This document shows positions 61,327 through 64,000 of a stretch of 64,000 bases of DNA, in pieces. The stretch is from NCBI RefSeq assembly GCF_002078875.1, contig NC_034414.1, forward strand, positions 8,975,993 to 9,039,992, read 5' to 3'. This DNA is from Numida meleagris. Taxonomy: Eukaryota > Chordata > Aves > Galliformes > Numididae. Below the pieces are notes generated by a model. It saw only the letters and a program-made list of their open reading frames with translations. It had not been told where the DNA came from and made no database searches. Position 1 is the first letter of the stretch, and every line of letters begins with the position of its first letter. Made by a program: the position numbers and the translations under genes.

Positions 61327-62318
61327 CTGCGAGGGAGGAAGAGAGAGACGGGGCGTGAGACGGTGGGGCCGGGGTGGAAAGAAGCCCACGGGCGCGGAGC
61401 GGGGAGCGCGGGGAGCCCCCGGCTGGAGGAGGGCCCGCCCCGATGGCGCAGCCCCGGCTCTGCCCTCCGCCGGGCGGCGGGAGAGGGGAGCGGAGCGGAG
61501 CTGAGCCCGCTGCCGAGAGGGAGAGGCCCCGCCACTGGAGGGCTGTTACTTTATCTGCGGAGCCAGGGCTCGAGTTACTATTTATATTTGAGTTTCGCTG
61601 TATAGGCGCTGATATCTCCCGCCGGCTCAGGGCGCGGGGAAAGGGAGGCGGGAGGCGGTTCCCAGCGGTGCGCAGCCCCTGCGGAGCTCGGGGACGCGCG
61701 GCGAGAGGGAGCCCCGGCACCGCGGATCCGGACGCTTTGCACCGCCTCGAGCGCAGCGGGGGTTGGAAGTTACCTGGGTTGCGAGACGCGGGGATCCTTC
61801 ACGTCCTGGGTCCGTACGAGCGCCTGCACGTCGGCGGCCGCTCCCAGCCCTCGGGGCACGCCCGGAGGCCTCACGTCCCGCTTGGCCCGGCTCAGTACCC
61901 AGCTCGTCCATCTGCAAGGAGCGCAAGGGAAAGAGACAGCCTGTTAGCGCAAGCCTGCGGGCAGCAGCCAAACCAAATACATTCGAGGGGCGATAGTCTG
62001 CCAGCGCCGAGATTTTGACATCGGGGNNNNNNNNNNNNNNNNNNNNNNNNNNNNNNNNNNNNNNNNAGAAGGGGGGTGGGGATGTTTCCCGAAAGGGTAC
62101 GGGGCCTTTCTAGGATCTGTGCCATTCCCGCGGAGCAAAGTTCCCTTCCTCTGGTGGCTGCCGGACCCAGCGCGGGGCTCGTAAGCTCGGGGCGGGCGGG
62201 GGTTGCGCTCCCATACTCACTTTCGTTTGAACTCTGTGGCTACGTCCACCCTCGCAGCATCCACCCCGAAGAAGGTCGCAGAGCCGAGATAGAGTAGGGC
62301 TACGTGAACCAGTTTCAT
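61050..62318 (-). CDS. ADM: Preproadrenomedullin, 170 aa
   Basis: The CDS joins 62318-62221, 61911-61774 and 61326-61050 (stop TGA). It is the precursor of the secreted vasodilator adrenomedullin, a calcitonin-family ligand of CALCRL-RAMP receptors. Residues 1-21 are a signal peptide ([21 protein letters not shown]). Residues 22-41 are the PAMP peptide ([13 protein letters not shown]...), then AKR, a linker, and KR at 89-90. Residues 91-144 are mature adrenomedullin, 54 residues against 52 in human, with the ring CRFGTC (Cys108-Cys113) and the C-terminus KISPQGY followed by the amidation and cleavage signal GRRRR. The C-terminal tail is only about 20 residues, shorter than in human. Odd point: the residue after PAMP is Ala and not Gly. 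Confidence 0.97.
61774..61911 (-). CDS. ADM: ADM exon 3 (PAMP end and mid-region)
   Basis: The exon encodes [18 protein letters not shown] and continues to KDPRVSQP. The acceptor is CCTTGCAG| and the donor CCCAG|GTAACT. The mid-region between PAMP and adrenomedullin is poorly conserved relative to mammals, as expected for a discarded or minor fragment. Confidence 0.95.
62027..62066. other. Assembly gap (40 N) in ADM intron 2
   Basis: The run of N lies between ADM exons 2 and 3 in GC-rich sequence. Coding exons are unaffected. Confidence 0.99.
62221..62318 (-). CDS. ADM: ADM exon 2, coding part (signal peptide and PAMP start)
   Basis: The exon runs from 62331 to 62221, with the ATG at 62318-62316 in a good context (A at -3). 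It encodes the signal peptide and [11 protein letters not shown]. The donor is AAA|GTGAGT, phase 2. Confidence 0.95.
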
Positions 62319-62390
62319 TCTGGCCGAACTCCTGGTGGAGCGAGAAGAGAATGATAAGCATGCTTGCTGGTACAAGTCACATCTGTCCTT

Positions 62391-62407
62391 TTTTTTTTTT
62401 TTTTTTT
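62391..62407. repeat. Poly-T tract in ADM intron 1
   Basis: A homopolymer of about 17-20 T, poly-A on the gene strand. A similar tract lies at about 62867-62887, close to the exon 1 donor. Confidence 0.85.
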
Positions 62408-62913
62408 CGGTGGCTCTGTAGAGCTTCCTCCCTCAGGGGAGCCCCCAGGCTGCCGGGAGCTTCGCGTGCGCTATGAACCCAAAGCGAGTATTTGCTCAGC
62501 AACTTAGCGCAGAGTAAATAACTTAGCCTCCAAAACGCACGTTTGCCAAAAGCTGTGCTTGCAGTGGCGGCCGAATACCAGCAGGACGGCCAGAGTACCC
62601 CCAGCGGCTCGCATCGGGATTGAGCGAGCACACGGGACCAGGGGCTGCCTCTCGGGCGCACCGTTCCGCAGCCCCGACAAGTGCCGCGCTGCCGGCAAGG
62701 GCACCCCCCCAGCTCTCATCTGCCCCCGCACGCAGAGCCGCGAGCTCTGGATCTCACGCTGTGAGCTGCTGCTGTCGCCAAGAGCCAGTGCAGGGCTCTG
62801 CAGCGCAACTTCCAACTTCCACACAGCCCGATTCTGGAGATTTTCACTTCCTCTCCACCTCCCTCTTTTTTTTTTTTTTTTTTTTTTCCTCCTCTTAAGA
62901 GAAAGGTTCTTAC

Positions 62914-63023
62914 CTGGCAGTGAGGATAATCCACTGAGCCAAATGCTCTCGTAGTAGCGATCCGAAGTTGCACAGTTTCCTGAGGAGCGAGCACTCCTTC
63001 TTTGTGTGTGTGAAGTAACCAGT
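62914..63023 (-). other. ADM: ADM exon 1 (non-coding 5' UTR)
   Basis: The exon is about 110 bp, bounded by the predicted start 30 bp below the TATA box and by the donor CTGCCAG|GTAAGAACC. It holds no ATG. The exact 5' end is an estimate. Confidence 0.75.
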
Positions 63024-63046
63024 GTCGGGCTGCGCTGCTCCGCGCC

Positions 63047-63054
63047 CTTTTATA
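63047..63054 (-). promoter_or_regulatory. ADM: TATA box of ADM
   Basis: TATAAAAG on the minus strand inside GC-rich sequence, about 30 bp before the inferred start. Mammalian ADM promoters are also TATA-driven. Confidence 0.85.
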
Positions 63055-63358
63055 GAGCGCCGGGGGGAAGTGGGAGGACCTCGGCGTGCCCGCCCGGGCG
63101 ACTCCGCTTTGACACTTACCCCTCCCCACCCCCCCAGCATTTCATCATGGGCTGGGGGCGACCCATCGGAGGGTAAAAATAAGAGGATTGTTGGAAATCG
63201 TCTTCGACGCTCCCTTGGGCATTTTGGGCATTTTGTTGTTGATAACGCCAGCTTTCAGAGGTGGGTTCGGAGCCGTGGCATACCTTGCACGACTGATAAG
63301 CCCCCCGCTCTGTCTGACCGGGTCAGTGCCTTCAACTGCCGCTGCAGAACGCCGCCTG

Positions 63359-63390
63359 CACGTCTGTGCAGGTCCTCTCTGCGGGCACGT
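63359..63390 (-). promoter_or_regulatory. Paired ACGTG hypoxia-response-type cores
   Basis: Two ACGTG cores on the minus strand (63363-63359, context CAGACGTGCAGG, and 63390-63386, context TTAACGTGCCCG) lie 27 bp apart, about 340-370 bp upstream of the ADM start. ADM is a known HIF-1 target in mammals. The match is to the RCGTG core only. Confidence 0.45.
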
Positions 63391-63578
63391 TAACTCCGGC
63401 CGGGGAGAAGGGGTGCGGGACCGGACCCGGTCCGTGTCGAGGTCCTTCCACATCCATCAGATAGCAAGGCTTCGGCAATCCATATTTGGACAACGCGAGT
63501 TATACCGAGTGACTGCAATGAATGTCAGCCTTCTTTACACGAGTACGGAGGTGACAAATCCGGCGTCGTTAATATTTA

Positions 63579-63585
63579 TGACTCA
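63579..63585. promoter_or_regulatory. Consensus AP-1 site TGACTCA
   Basis: A perfect 7-bp AP-1 consensus lies about 560 bp upstream of the ADM start. Such a site is compatible with phorbol-ester or stress control, but a 7-mer can occur by chance. Confidence 0.35.
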
Positions 63586-64000
63586 ATTTGGGTGCATTTT
63601 TCATCTAATAAAATGTACCTATGTGCTTGACCAATTCAGATAAATCGGAGACCGAATGGCTTTGGAACATGGGGGGCGAGAGAGCCCTTTTGTGCCTCAG
63701 TCCGAAGGGAGCGGGCTCACATTGGCGCAAGCACGGGGGTAAGCGGGGGGGGGGGCGCGGCACGCGTGCGAGGGCGTTTGGGTCCTCAGTCCGTGGACCT
63801 CTGTAGACGTGACCTCCCCGACTTCACCGCTACACAGCTAAACCGGGATGCGAATATTTGCAGGGTCGGGGTCTCTAGCAGCACTCTACTGGCTGAGCAG
63901 CAGTCAAACGTTTTTTCCCCTGGCCTTTATCACCTTTGCACCTTGCTCCGTCCGCCCGGAGCTGTACCCTCGCAGGGGTGCTGCCGCCGGCACCAGCCGT

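Larger units (their letters stand above)
60315..63023 (-). other. ADM: ADM transcription unit (4 exons)
   Basis: Predicted exons are 63023-62914 (non-coding), 62331-62221, 61911-61774 and 61326 to about 60315. Introns 1-3 have GT..AG ends (CCAG|GTAAGAA...CACCAG|; AAA|GTGAGTA...TTGCAG|; CCAG|GTAACT...TCGCAG|). The four-exon layout, with a non-coding first exon and mature ADM entirely in exon 4, is that of mammalian ADM. The spliced 5' UTR contains no upstream ATG. Both ends are inferred: the start from the TATA box at 63047-63054 and the end from the AATAAA at 60337-60332. Intron 2 contains a 40-N gap. Confidence 0.93.
60690..64000. promoter_or_regulatory. ADM: CpG island spanning ADM and its promoter
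   Basis: Very high GC and CpG content begins in the ADM 3' UTR, covers exons 4 to 2 and continues with interruptions through the promoter toward the right edge, where a G10 run lies at about 63747-63756. No further gene was recognised between 63.06 and 64.0 kb. Confidence 0.75.

Noticed and set aside
60693..61358. 221-codon and several other long plus-strand frames over ADM
   Set aside because: They are shadows in GC-rich, stop-poor sequence. The minus strand encodes the clearly identified ADM exons.

Overview
This is vertebrate nuclear DNA, almost certainly from a bird. The main interspersed repeat is CR1, the avian/reptilian LINE, whose copies end in the octamer-like tail ATTCTATG. The genes have short conserved exons separated by kilobase introns, and two GC-rich CpG islands each contain an assembly gap (95 N and 40 N). 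A galliform is plausible, but the species cannot be fixed from the sequence alone.

Layout. (1) Positions 1-23846, minus strand: the 5' 13 coding exons of AMPD3 (AMP deaminase 3, erythrocyte type). All exons are bounded by AG/GT and their phases agree. Together they encode 679 residues of a protein expected to be about 776 residues; the last roughly 97 residues lie beyond the left edge. Exon 1 lies in a CpG island at about 23.4-24.7 kb. (2) About 24.75-60.3 kb: an intergenic interval with no convincing intact gene. It holds 5'-truncated CR1 copies, the largest a same-strand pair at 27.44-29.87 kb, plus simple repeats and one intriguing exon-like relic near 47.4 kb that resembles the glucagon/GLP-1 hormone family. 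(3) 60.3-63.05 kb, minus strand: the complete ADM gene (preproadrenomedullin, 170 aa). It has four exons, a TATA box, a non-coding exon 1, three coding exons and a 3' UTR with an AATAAA signal. (4) 63.05-64 kb: the upstream flank of ADM, GC-rich, with hypoxia-type ACGTG cores and a consensus AP-1 site.

The order and relative orientation (ADM upstream of AMPD3, same strand) match the human 11p15 arrangement. The two genes are neighbours by ancestry and not by shared pathway: one is a purine-nucleotide enzyme, the other a vasoactive peptide hormone precursor.

Most interesting observations: the possible glucagon-family relic between ADM and AMPD3, and the loss of the amidation glycine after the PAMP peptide in this ADM precursor.
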